Positions 26,571 to 35,700 of a stretch of DNA of 64,000 nucleotides are shown here, in pieces. How positions within the stretch are numbered: the first letter of the stretch is position 1; every line of letters starts with the position of its first letter. The DNA comes from Luteipulveratus mongoliensis. GTDB taxonomy: Bacteria; Actinomycetota; Actinomycetes; Actinomycetales; Dermatophilaceae. The position numbers and the translations under genes were made by a program. The DNA is taken from NCBI RefSeq assembly GCF_001190945.1, contig NZ_CP011112.1, positions 2,976,001-3,040,000 on the forward strand, written 5' to 3'. The notes under the pieces are model-generated. The model made no database searches. It was not told the DNA's origin and was given only the letters and a program-made list of their open reading frames with translations.

Positions 26571-27658
26571 CGCGTCGGATGCTGTGGGTGTCGCTGCCCG
26601 ACCAGCGACCGCGCCGCGAGCTCTACTGGATGTCGCGGATGCCCGACACCGCCGTCACCGCTCTCGCGCGCGACGAGCCGGTCGGCGACATCACCTGGGT
26701 GCCGAGCACCTACCGCCGTCCGATCAAGCGGTTCATCGAGGCCGGCGCCCTCGCCTGGGTGCGTGGTCTGGACCAGCAGGACCCGACGTCGTACGACTGG
26801 GTCACCTCGCTCGAGCTCTGCTCGTTGGTCACCGGTCAGGCCTCGAAATGGCGGCGTACGACGAGTGGTCGCCGCCCGCTCCAGGCCGTCGTCACCTGGG
26901 AGAACCTCCCCAACCAGCCGATCTACAAGGTGCCGCCCTACAAGCAGGCGCTCGAGTCGTGCCGGGACGCCGACCTGCTGCTCTGCATGGTCGACGCCGC
27001 GCGAGATCACTTGCTGGACAACGGTTTTGACGATGACCGCATCCAAGTGGTCAAACCTGGCGTCGACACCGAGATCTTCACTCCGGCCGCCGAGCCGACC
27101 TCTGACCCGGTCGTCGCCTTCATCAGCCCGCTCGCGCCCAACAAAGGCATCGACCGCGTCCTGGAGGCCATGCAGATCGTGCAGCGCACCATCCCTGAGG
27201 CGAGTCTCGTCGTCGCCGGTCGTGGCCCGTTGCGCGACCAGGTCGAGGCGGCAGCCGCCGACCCGACCCGACGCGTACGCCTGGCAGGATCACTCGACGC
27301 CCACGGCGTGGCCGAGCTGCTGCGGGGGGCGGCCGTCTTCACGACCGCGCCACGCCCCACCTGGAAGTGGACCGAGCAGCTCGGCCTGGCCTACCTCGAG
27401 GCCCAGGCCTGCGGCCTCCCGATCGTGACCACCCGCTGCGGCACCAACGATGAGGCGGTCGAGGCACCCAACGACCTCGTCGAGGACGACGCCGAAGCGC
27501 TGGCGGCCGCTCTCGTGGCCTGGCTGGAGCACCCCGCGCGTCGCGCCGAGGCCGGCCGAGTCAACCGGGCTCGGATGGTGGCCGACCACGACCTCGTGAC
27601 CCAGGTCGGGCGGATGGGCGAGGCCTTCGCCACCGTCGAGCGCGCGCACGGCCGATGA
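26567..27658 (+). CDS. Family 4-like glycosyltransferase
   Basis: 363-residue GT-B fold enzyme. The C-terminal nucleotide-sugar site carries the E-X7-E motif in 'TEQLGLAYLEAQACGLPIV' (about residues 267-280), and the N-terminal half has the acceptor-domain pattern ending in 'IQVVKPGVDTEIFTP'. 'VAFISPLAPNKGIDRVLEAM' marks the linker strand. Donor and acceptor are unknown. It is the third gene of the AftD-like operon, overlapping its neighbours by 4 bases. Confidence 0.88.
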   Translation: MTRRMLWVSLPDQRPRRELYWMSRMPDTAVTALARDEPVGDITWVPSTYRRPIKRFIEAGALAWVRGLDQQDPTSYDWVTSLELCSLVTGQASKWRRTTSGRRPLQAVVTWENLPNQPIYKVPPYKQALESCRDADLLLCMVDAARDHLLDNGFDDDRIQVVKPGVDTEIFTPAAEPTSDPVVAFISPLAPNKGIDRVLEAMQIVQRTIPEASLVVAGRGPLRDQVEAAAADPTRRVRLAGSLDAHGVAELLRGAAVFTTAPRPTWKWTEQLGLAYLEAQACGLPIVTTRCGTNDEAVEAPNDLVEDDAEALAAALVAWLEHPARRAEAGRVNRARMVADHDLVTQVGRMGEAFATVERAHGR

Positions 27659-29418
27659 GCGCATCCAGCCGGGCACGCCGCTACTGGGGAGCCGGGACCG
27701 GTCTGGTCTGCGGCCTCGGGGCCCTCGGTCCGGCGCTGCTGCCGGGCTACCTCCTGGTCTACGACATGGTGTTCGTGCCGCGGCTCGGACTGAGCGACCG
27801 GACACTCGGCGTCGACGGATCGGTGCCCCGCGCCGTACCCAACGACCTCGTGGTCGCCCTCCTGTCCCACGTAGCGCCCGGATGGGTGGTCCAGAAGGCG
27901 CTGCTGCTGCTGGTGTTCATCGGTGTTGGTGCCGGTGTCGCGGGACTCGTCCGCACCCGCGTGGCAGCCGTCGCCGCCGCGCTGGCCGCCTGCTGGAACC
28001 CCTACGTCGCGGAGCGGCTGGCTATCGGGCACTGGGGCTTCCTGCTGGGCTACGCCTGCCTGCCGTGGGTCGCTTCGGCAGCGGCCGCGTGCCGTGACGG
28101 GCGCCCGTACGGCCGTGCGCGCCTCGCGACGGCGCTGGTCCTCGTGGCGCTGACCGGGTCCACGGGCTCGGTCCTGGCGGTGCTGCTGGTGGCCTGTGTC
28201 TTCGCGACGCCCGGGGCCGAGGCCAAGGCCCGCGCGGCTGCCGCTCGGATCGGCGACGTGGCGTGGATCGTCTTGGTGGCGGTGCTGGCCAACGCACCGT
28301 GGTGGTACCCGTTCCTCGTGGTGGCGCCCAGCGCGGAGGCGGACTCGGCTGGAGTCGAGGCGTTCATGTCGCGAGCCGACACCCCGTTCGGGGTGATCCC
28401 GTCACTGCTGACCGGCGGCGGGATCTGGAACCGCGGCGTCTGGTTCGACGAGCGGATGTCGGTGGCGATCGCCGGCGTCGCGCTCATCGGCGTCATCGCG
28501 TCGGTGGTCTGCTGGGTGCGCGCACGAGGCTGGAACCTGCATCCCGCTGCCGCGGGCCTCGGGCTCGCCGGGGTCATCGGCTTGCTCGCCGCCGGCCTCA
28601 GCTCGGTCGTCGGCGGCAAAGAAGTCGTCAGTTGGGTCGTGACCAACCTGCCCGGCGGCGGTCTGATGCGCGACTCGCAGAAGTTCGTCGCGCTGTGGGT
28701 CGTGCTCCTCGCCGTGTGCGTCGGCACTCTCACCGAAGTGCTGCGCGCGGCGATGCGGCGCGCCGACGCCGGCTGGGCAGGCAGCGTCGTCTTCGCGCTG
28801 GTCCTGGCGGCCTGGCCGGTCGCGACGCTCCCGAGCATGGCCTTCGGTGGACTGGGTCGTTGGGAGGCCGCCGAGTACCCGTCCAGCCAGCTCGCCCTCG
28901 CCGACCGGGTCGAGCAGCTCTCACCCGGGTCGGTCGCGGTGTTTCCGTGGACGCTCTACCGGCGCTACGCGTGGAACGACAACATCGTGGTCCTCGACCC
29001 GTGGCAGCGGCTGATCTCGCGTGAGGTCCTCGTCAACGACGACCTACCCCTGTCCAGCCGCACGGTTCGAGGAGAGAACGCCGAGTCGCACCAGATCGGC
29101 ACCGCGTTGCGGACGCCCACCACAGACGTCGCACAGACGATGCGGGGGCTCGGAGTGCGCTACGCGCTGGTTCTGACCGACCAGCCGCCGGATCCAGGCG
29201 TACCGGATGTCCGGGGTCTTCCGCTGGTCGCGGCCAGTGACGGGGCCCGGCTGTACGACCTCGGCACCCGCGGGTTGACGCTGCATTCCGGCTCGCCGAC
29301 AGCCGACCACTACGCCGGCCTGATCGGCGGCGGAGTGGCGCTGGTCGTCACCCTCGGCAGCTGGCCAGCCGGGCGCCTGGCCCGGCGAGATCACGAGTTG
29401 AGACCGGCGCGCGTCTGA
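27655..29418 (+). CDS. Polytopic membrane protein resembling the GT-C module of the AftD-like proteins
   Basis: 587 residues with ~12 membrane helices and a ~150-residue C-terminal external domain closed by one helix and a short basic end. No family name is certain. Three landmarks align with the membrane halves of both AftD-like proteins: an early acidic loop ('VYDMVFVPR'), 'NPYVAERLAIGHW' with the same spacing as 'NPYTIQAG' in copy 1, and 'LMRDSQKFVALW', matching 'FRTTNKIG' and 'LRNVHKADP'. This suggests a shorter GT-C relative that uses a polyprenyl-phosphate sugar. It follows the GT4 gene with a 4-base overlap and closes the operon. Confidence 0.65.
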   Translation: MSASSRARRYWGAGTGLVCGLGALGPALLPGYLLVYDMVFVPRLGLSDRTLGVDGSVPRAVPNDLVVALLSHVAPGWVVQKALLLLVFIGVGAGVAGLVRTRVAAVAAALAACWNPYVAERLAIGHWGFLLGYACLPWVASAAAACRDGRPYGRARLATALVLVALTGSTGSVLAVLLVACVFATPGAEAKARAAAARIGDVAWIVLVAVLANAPWWYPFLVVAPSAEADSAGVEAFMSRADTPFGVIPSLLTGGGIWNRGVWFDERMSVAIAGVALIGVIASVVCWVRARGWNLHPAAAGLGLAGVIGLLAAGLSSVVGGKEVVSWVVTNLPGGGLMRDSQKFVALWVVLLAVCVGTLTEVLRAAMRRADAGWAGSVVFALVLAAWPVATLPSMAFGGLGRWEAAEYPSSQLALADRVEQLSPGSVAVFPWTLYRRYAWNDNIVVLDPWQRLISREVLVNDDLPLSSRTVRGENAESHQIGTALRTPTTDVAQTMRGLGVRYALVLTDQPPDPGVPDVRGLPLVAASDGARLYDLGTRGLTLHSGSPTADHYAGLIGGGVALVVTLGSWPAGRLARRDHELRPARV

Positions 29419-29428
29419 GCCCCACGCG

Positions 29429-29440
29429 TACCCGCCAGTA
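29429..29440. promoter_or_regulatory. TACY-N4-RGTA palindrome, copy 4
   Basis: TACCCGCCAGTA, followed 4 bases later by a -10-like TATGCT (29445-29450), upstream of the DUF2613 gene. The same TATGCT follows copy 1 at a different distance. Confidence 0.5.
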
Positions 29441-29510
29441 TTGCTATGCTTCCACTGAGAGAAGCGGCGCATGCATGCGCTGATGACGACGAGACCAGTG
29501 AGGTCAACTG

Positions 29511-29660
29511 ATGACGAGTGGCAACAAGGCGGCCTGGAACATCGGCGGCGCAGTGGTCGGCATCCTGCTTGCCGGACTGTCGATCCTTGGCTTGATCCAG
29601 TCGCAGAACTCGATCAAGCAGCCCCAGACCTACAACAACGTCATCAGCTACGACAGCTGA
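29511..29660 (+). CDS. DUF2613-like small membrane protein
   Basis: 49 residues: a short basic N-terminus ('MTSGNKAAWNIGG'), one membrane helix at ~11-31, then a polar external end ('SQNSIKQPQTYNNVISYDS'). The size and sequence resemble DUF2613 proteins, such as mycobacterial Rv0236A, which is encoded next to aftD (Rv0236c). Here it again follows an AftD-like operon, which supports the assignment. GAGGT precedes the ATG. Function is unknown; a small accessory subunit of the GT-C enzymes is a reasonable guess. A strong hairpin follows. Confidence 0.8.
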   Translation: MTSGNKAAWNIGGAVVGILLAGLSILGLIQSQNSIKQPQTYNNVISYDS

Positions 29661-29696
29661 CGTGACCCGGCCGATGCGCCGGTGAGCACGACGACG

Positions 29697-29725
29697 AAGG
29701 GCCGCACCCCACGGGTGCGGCCCTT
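29697..29725. terminator. Bidirectional terminator hairpin after the DUF2613 gene
   Basis: Perfect 13-bp inverted repeat AAGGGCCGCACCC / GGGTGCGGCCCTT with a 3-base loop, between convergent genes. Confidence 0.85.
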
Positions 29726-29747
29726 CGTGCGTGTCAGGAGAGCCGCC

Positions 29748-31085
29748 TCAGCCGGAGCGCTCCAGCTGGGTGTCCAGGTCGTCGAGCTCCTGGGTGAGCA
29801 GCACGCTCTCCACGGACGGCAGCAGCGCGTCCAGGTCATCACCCGACGCGGGCGTCGCGAGCAGGTCCTGCTCGATCTCCTCGACGGGCGTGAGCGACAG
29901 CGGCTCATGGTTGGGCTGCGGCAGCCGGGGGGAGTGGCCGAGGACCGAGCTCAGGGTGTGCGACAGGAGGGCGCCACTCGCACGCCAGTCGAAGCTGTGG
30001 GCGTGGGCCCGCGCACCGGCTCCCAGCCGCTCGCGCAACGTCGGGCTGCCCAGCAGGTGTGCGACCTGCCTGGTCATCTCGCGGGCATCGTGCGACAGCA
30101 GGCCGGTCCGGCCGTGCTGGATGGACTCGCTCGGCCCACCGGCGTGCGCGAAGGCCAGGGCCGGCGTGGCGTGCAGCCCGGCCTCGACGATCGTCAGACC
30201 CCAGCCCTCCTTGTGCGAGGGCATGAGGACGAGCCAGGACTGCGCGAGCAGCGTGTGCTTGGTCGTCTCGTCGACGAAGCCGTGGAAGTTCACCCGCTCG
30301 GCGACCCCGCGGGCCTCGGCGTGGGCGACGAGCTGGTCCTGCCAGTAGCCGGTGCCGACGATGTTGAGCTCGAGGTCGGGATGCTGCTCGGACAGGTCGG
30401 CGACGATGTCGATCGCCGTCTCAACCTGCTTGTGCGGCACGAGGCGGCCGAGGACCGTGATGCTCGGGTGCGTCGTACGCGGGAGCTCGGCGTAGGAGTC
30501 GAGGTCCTCCGGGTGGTCGTTGCCGCTGTAGATCAGGTCCACGCGGTCCGCGGAGATGCCCAGCTCGCCGAGGTCGCGCCGGGTCGCCTGGGAGACCGTG
30601 ACGTAGCGCGAGCTGCGGTAGACGCGCGGTGCAAGCCTCGACTCCAGGAACCAGCCGACCCGACCGAGGTGGCGGCCGAAGATGACGTTCCACTGATCGC
30701 GGTGCACGTGATGGACCACGTTGACCACCGGCACGCGAGCGGCGACGGGCGACCAGAACGGCACGCCGTTCTGCACGTCGATGACGATGTCGTAGTCACC
30801 GCGACGACGAGCCACGTGCGCGAGCCCGTGCAGGTAGCAGGTGAAGCGATTGCCGCGCCGCAGCACGGTCACGTCGTCATGCCGGTCGTCGCGCTGCGCC
30901 CCGGGAAAACGGGAGGTGAAAAGGGTGACGTCATGTCCCAGCTGGGTCAGGACTTCGGCCGTACGCTCGACGAACGTCTCGGAGCCGCCGGCCTCGGGGT
31001 TGTCGCGGTCACGCCAGGACAGATAGAGGACCCTGAGGGGTCGCTGGGCTGCCCCTGCGGGCGACGCGCCAGAGGTGCGAAGCAA
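29748..31085 (-). CDS. Family 4 glycosyltransferase
   Basis: 445-residue GT-B enzyme. 'LRVLYLSWRDRDNPEAGGSE' near the N-terminus is the GT4 start with the 'GG.E' donor loop, and 'SHKEGWGLTIVEAGLHATPAL' near residue 310 has the E-X7-E motif. 'VTVLGRLVPHKQVETAI' is the linker strand. The last ~50 residues are acidic and leucine-rich ('LDALLPSVESVLLTQELDD'), beyond the fold. The TTG start at 31085 is chosen because AGGAGG lies 7 bases upstream; longer in-frame versions would run through the divergent methyltransferase promoter and gene. The donor sugar is unknown. Confidence 0.87.
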   Translation of the reverse strand: MLRTSGASPAGAAQRPLRVLYLSWRDRDNPEAGGSETFVERTAEVLTQLGHDVTLFTSRFPGAQRDDRHDDVTVLRRGNRFTCYLHGLAHVARRRGDYDIVIDVQNGVPFWSPVAARVPVVNVVHHVHRDQWNVIFGRHLGRVGWFLESRLAPRVYRSSRYVTVSQATRRDLGELGISADRVDLIYSGNDHPEDLDSYAELPRTTHPSITVLGRLVPHKQVETAIDIVADLSEQHPDLELNIVGTGYWQDQLVAHAEARGVAERVNFHGFVDETTKHTLLAQSWLVLMPSHKEGWGLTIVEAGLHATPALAFAHAGGPSESIQHGRTGLLSHDAREMTRQVAHLLGSPTLRERLGAGARAHAHSFDWRASGALLSHTLSSVLGHSPRLPQPNHEPLSLTPVEEIEQDLLATPASGDDLDALLPSVESVLLTQELDDLDTQLERSG

Positions 31086-31150
31086 CGGGTCTCCTCCTGG
31101 ATCCGACCGAGGTGCGCAGGTGAGACGGCAGTCACACGTGCGGCCGATAG

Positions 31151-31169
31151 AGTAACGCCGATTGTTACT
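31151..31169. promoter_or_regulatory. AGTAAC-N7-GTTACT inverted repeat in a divergent promoter
   Basis: Perfect 6-bp arms with a 7-base spacer between the divergent GT4 and methyltransferase genes. It overlaps copy 5 of the TACY-N4-RGTA palindrome, so the region may hold two interlocked operator sites. Confidence 0.45.
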
Positions 31170-31177
31170 GAGAGGTA
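31166..31177. promoter_or_regulatory. TACY-N4-RGTA palindrome, copy 5
   Basis: TACTGAGAGGTA, ending 10 bases before the ATG at 31188 and about 80 bases before the start of the divergent GT4 gene. Confidence 0.5.
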
Positions 31178-31187
31178 GCGGAACGGG

Positions 31188-32045
31188 ATGGTGGGTGTGT
31201 GCGAGGTCTGTGGCGATGGGCTGCGTCCTCGCGTGCTGCGAGGTGGGGCGACGCTCCAGGAGTGCACTCGATGTGGCCATCTGCTGCGTGATCTGATCAA
31301 CGCTCCGGCCGCTCATCGTGACCACGCCTACGGCGGCGAACCCACCTTGGACCGGCTGCGTCTCGGCCTGACCTACACCGCACTGCGCCGCTCGCTGCCG
31401 CGCCCCGCGCGCTCGGTGTTCGAGATCGGTTACGGCGGAGGCGGTCTCCTGCGGCGCTTCTACGACGACGGGGCGCAGATCGCCGGCGCTGACCCCGACC
31501 AGCTCGAGGTCGACGTCGACCCGGTGGTGCTCGAGCACGGCCGTCTGTGGGCGTCACCAGTCGAGGACGTCGACACGCAGGAGGTCGCTTGCGACCTGGT
31601 GTTCGGCGTCCACGTCCTGGAGCACGTCACTGACCCGGCGCGCACCTTGCGCGTCTCCTGGGACCTGCTGCAGCCCGGCGGCGTCGCCCAGTTCCTCACT
31701 CCGGCAGGCGACTCGACCGGCCCCCGCTGGTACGGGCAGGGTTGGTGGATGCTCGAGGACCCGACCCACATCCGGTTCTTCACCGCTGACAGTCTCGCCC
31801 GCCTTGCCCGTGATGCCGGCTTCGTCGATGTGCAGGTACGCCGTCCGGTGCTGGACAGCGTCATCACCGATGCCGCGAGTGCCGCCCGGGTGACGTCGAA
31901 GCGGTCTCGACCTGCCGGCGTACTCGCGTCGCGTGGAGTGCTCGCCCTGGGCATCGCGACGGCACCGCTCGTGCTCGGCGCGCGGACGGCGTACCCGCGC
32001 ATGCGCCCGACCCTCCAGCTCATCGCCCGGAGACCGAACGCATGA
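31188..32045 (+). CDS. Class I SAM-dependent methyltransferase with N-terminal zinc ribbon
   Basis: 285 residues. Residues ~5-35 form a four-cysteine zinc ribbon ('CEVCGDGL' and 'CTRCGHLL'), common in sugar C- or O-methyltransferases of glycan clusters. The Rossmann domain shows 'VFEIGYGGGGLLRRFYDDGA' (in part), 'IAGADPD' and 'DLVFGVHVLEHVTDP'. A hydrophobic segment near residues 245-260 may attach it to the membrane. It is the first gene of an operon with a second methyltransferase and AftD-like copy 2 (ATGA overlaps). Confidence 0.87.
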   Translation: MVGVCEVCGDGLRPRVLRGGATLQECTRCGHLLRDLINAPAAHRDHAYGGEPTLDRLRLGLTYTALRRSLPRPARSVFEIGYGGGGLLRRFYDDGAQIAGADPDQLEVDVDPVVLEHGRLWASPVEDVDTQEVACDLVFGVHVLEHVTDPARTLRVSWDLLQPGGVAQFLTPAGDSTGPRWYGQGWWMLEDPTHIRFFTADSLARLARDAGFVDVQVRRPVLDSVITDAASAARVTSKRSRPAGVLASRGVLALGIATAPLVLGARTAYPRMRPTLQLIARRPNA

Positions 32046-32758
32046 GCTCTGCGAATCGGGGGGTCGGGCGCTCGGTCCGGCTCTTCTCCTCGTTCTTGGT
32101 GGAGCAGACCGACCCGACCAGGTTCTACGGCACGTTGGCGCAGGACTCGGTCGAGCTGCTGTCGGAGTGGACCGACCTCAACGGTCAGGTCGTGCTCGAC
32201 GTCGGCGCCGGGCCGCGGGAGTTCGCCGACGCCTTCCGTGCGACCGGAGCCCGCTACGTCCCGGTGGACCACGACCCCGGCGTCGCGTCCGTCGGTGACG
32301 GCGGCCTGGTCGCGACAGCCGCCGCGCTGCCGCTGGCCGACCAGAGCGTCGACCTGGTGTTCTCGAGCAACCTCTGGGAGCACGTCCGTGAGCCGGAGCA
32401 GGTCGCGGACGAGATGGTTCGCGTGGTGCGGCCAGGTGGCCTGGTCTTTCTCTCCTACACCAACTGGCTCTCGCCCTGGGGCGGTCACGAGACCTCCCCG
32501 TGGCACTGGCTCGGCGGCGAGCGCGCCGCCCGGCGCTACGAGCGCAAGCACGGTCACCCGCCCAAGAACACCGTGGATCAGACGCTCTTCCGGGTGAGTG
32601 TTGCCCAAGGGCTGCGTTGGGCACGGTCCCAGCCGGACGTCGATGTGCTCGTCGCGAGGCCGCGCTACCTGCCCGACCGGGCGGAGCACCTCCTGCGCGT
32701 GCCCGGCCTGCGCGAGCTGCTGACCTGGAACCTCCTGCTCATCCTGCGTCGCCGATGA
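32042..32758 (+). CDS. Class I SAM-dependent methyltransferase
   Basis: 238 residues. Motif I is 'VLDVGAGPREFADAF' (~residue 50), the acidic strand 2 is 'YVPVDHDPG', and post-I/IV is 'DLVFSSNLWEHVREPEQV', the Methyltransf_11 pattern. It overlaps both neighbours by 4 bases. It probably methylates a glycan or lipid intermediate of the surface polymer; the exact target is unknown. Confidence 0.87.
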   Translation: MSSANRGVGRSVRLFSSFLVEQTDPTRFYGTLAQDSVELLSEWTDLNGQVVLDVGAGPREFADAFRATGARYVPVDHDPGVASVGDGGLVATAAALPLADQSVDLVFSSNLWEHVREPEQVADEMVRVVRPGGLVFLSYTNWLSPWGGHETSPWHWLGGERAARRYERKHGHPPKNTVDQTLFRVSVAQGLRWARSQPDVDVLVARPRYLPDRAEHLLRVPGLRELLTWNLLLILRRR

Positions 32759-35700
32759 GCGACGCGCGTCCCGCGGCACCGGTCGACCGCGCCCGGGTGC
32801 ACCTCTGGCTGGCGGCGGTCGCCATCGCGACCGTGCCGTGGTTGATCGCGCCCGGCAAGGTGCAGCCCGACACCAAGGTCGACCTGACCATCTCGCCGTG
32901 GCGATACCTCGGACGCGCGCTGTCGGCCTGGAACGATCACGCCGGGCTCGGCGAGCTGCAGAACCAGGCGTACGGCTATCTCTTCCCGATGGGTCCCGTC
33001 ATGGGTGTGGCCGAGAGCGTCGGGCTGCCGGCGTGGGCGGCGCAACGGCTGTGGTGGACCGTGCTGCTGGTCGTCGCGTTCCTCGGCACTGAGCGGCTCG
33101 TACGCCGCCTGCGCCTTGCCGGGCCCGGCGTCGCGCTGGTGGCCGGTGCCGCGTACGCCCTGTCGTCGCGAGTCCTGACTGTGCTGTCCGAGATCTCCGC
33201 AGAGGCGTGGCCACTGGCGGTCGCGCCGTGGCTGGTGCTCGCCGTGATCCCTGCCGTGCAGGAGGGCGCCGATCGCCGCGTACGCATCCGCGCAGCGGCA
33301 GTCTCCGGGCTGCTCACTGCGGCGCTCGGGGGCGTCAACGCGACGGCGTCGGCAGTCGTCCTGCTGCTCCCGCTGCTCTATCTGTTGACCGCGGCGCGTG
33401 GCGGTCGCGCCCGGGCCATCGCCTGGTGGTCCGGCGGAGTGGCGCTCGGCGCACTGTGGTGGGTGCTGCCGCTGCTGGTCCTGGGCCGCTACGCCTACCC
33501 GTTCCTCGACTTCATCGAGACCTCCAGGATCACGACTGCAGTCACCTCGGTGCCCAACTCGATGCGCGGTGCCTCCCACTGGGTCGCCTACATCCTCGAC
33601 TCCGAGAGCCACCCCGTCTGGCAGGCCGGTTGGGTGCAGGCGCAGGACCCCGTCGCGATCGTGACGACGAGCTTGGTCGCCGGTCTCGGCGCGGCGGGGT
33701 TGGTGACGCTGCGGCGTCGTGGGTCCGGCCACGTCGCGCGCTTCGCCCTGGTCGCAGTCGTGCTCGGGACGATGCTGATGGTGGTCGGTCATCCGGGGAC
33801 TGCCGGGGGAGCCTTCGCTCGGACCGTGCAGTCCTGGCTCGACGGTCCGCTGGCGCCGCTGCGCAACGTGCACAAGGCCGACCCCGTTCTGCGCCTGCCC
33901 TTGGTCCTCGGAGTCGCCGTCCTGCTCGGTCGCTGGACCCCTCGTCGTACGACGCTCGCCCGGCTCGGCGTCATCGGCACCGCCGCGGTCCTTCTGATCT
34001 CCGCCACTTCTCTGTGGGTCGGTCGTGCGGGTGACGCTGCGGCGTACGGCCAGGTGCCGGCCTCCTGGCGACAACTCGCCAAGACCATCGACCGTGAGGC
34101 CGATGCCCACGGCGGCGCGACACTCCTGATGCCCGCATCACGCAATGCGCACTACACGTGGGGGAGTGCGACGGACGAGCCGCTCTCTGCCCTCGCGACG
34201 TCGCCGGTGGTGGTCCGAGCGTCGGCGCCGCTCGGTGACCCGGCCTCGACCCGCGTGCTCGACGTCGCGGACCAGCTGGCCGCTTCGGGTGTACGGCAGC
34301 CTGGACTCGCCGCGGGACTGGCCCGGATGGGTCTGGCACGAGTTGTGGTCCGGCACGACCTGGCCGCGTCGGTTGGGGCCGAGCCCTGGCGGCTGGTTGA
34401 GCAGACGCTGTCCCGGTCACCCGGATTCACCCGCGTCGGCGCCTCCGCCGGCCAGTCGCTGTGGCGAGTGGTGGGTGCGGCCGGCGGGGTGACGGCGTAC
34501 GACGCCCGGTCCGAGCTGTCGGTACGCGGCGGTCCGGAGAGCATCTTCGGGCTGGCGGCGACGGGTGCGCTCGACCCGGCTGCCTGGACCAGCATTGCGA
34601 CGGGCGCATCGAACGCCGTGGTCTCAGACTCCCTGCGGTGGCGCGCGTACAACAACGGGCGCACCACTGCGACGGCGTACGGGCCGACGCTCACCGCCTC
34701 GGACCGGGCTCCTGAGGAGGCGGGCTCTCGCGACCTGCCGCCGGCCGGTGACCCGAGCAGGCAGACCACCCGTGAGCTCGTCGGGCTCCGCGCGCTCGAG
34801 GCCTCGTCGTCAGCCGCGGATCCGTTCGCCCAGGCCTATATCGGCCCGGGCTCCGGCCCGGCGGCGGCGATCGACGGCGACCCCGCCACCTCCTGGATCT
34901 CCGACCAGGGCGAGCGTGCTCGCCTCACCTTGCTGCTGACAGAGCCCGGCCCGGTCGGAACCATCCGCCTGCGCACGGCAACAGGTCCAGGAGTGTCGAC
35001 ACCGGCGCAGGTGCGCATCACCACCGTCTCCGCAGGTCGTACGACGACGCGGCTCGCTCCCGTCCGTGATGCGGTTGCCGAGGTCGCTGTCCCCGGCGAC
35101 CGCATCGATGAGGTGCGCGTCGACCTGGTGGCCGGCGGCAAGGACCAACAGCTCGGCCTCGCCGAGATCTCGTTGTCGGCGCAGGCGATCGGCAGCCGGC
35201 TCCATCTGCCCGGGGAGGTCGATCCGACCACGCAGCAGGTACTCATGGCACGTGACTCCCTGCAGCGGTCGGCAGCGGCTCGGGTCGGCGAGGACTCTGC
35301 GACGCTGACGCGGGCGATGTCGATCGCGCGGACCGGCTCGGTCTCGCCATCGGTGTCGCTCCGGCCGGTGTGGGGCAACGGACTGGACTCGCTGCTCGAC
35401 GGGACGGCGCGAGTTGCCGGCAGCTCGCGGGTCGACCTGGACCCGTCCGGACGACCCGGCGCGACTCTCGACGCGGACCCGGCCACTCACTGGCGACCGG
35501 CGGCCGACGACCCGCTCCCGACCCTGACCATCGACCTCGGGAGACCGACATCGATCTCGGGGGTGCACGCGAGCGGCGGCGGTTCGCTGCGTGCGGTGCG
35601 AGTCACCGCCGACAACCGGACGACGCGGCTGCCCGCGAGCGGTGGACCGATCGCACTGCGGGCACAACGCCTCACCATCGGTCTCGTGCCAGGGACACGC

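Noticed and set aside
29748-31538. A 596-residue version of the GT4 glycosyltransferase
   Set aside because: The extra N-terminus crosses the divergent promoter and 350 bases of the zinc-ribbon methyltransferase gene; AGGAGG before the TTG at 31085 gives a better start.
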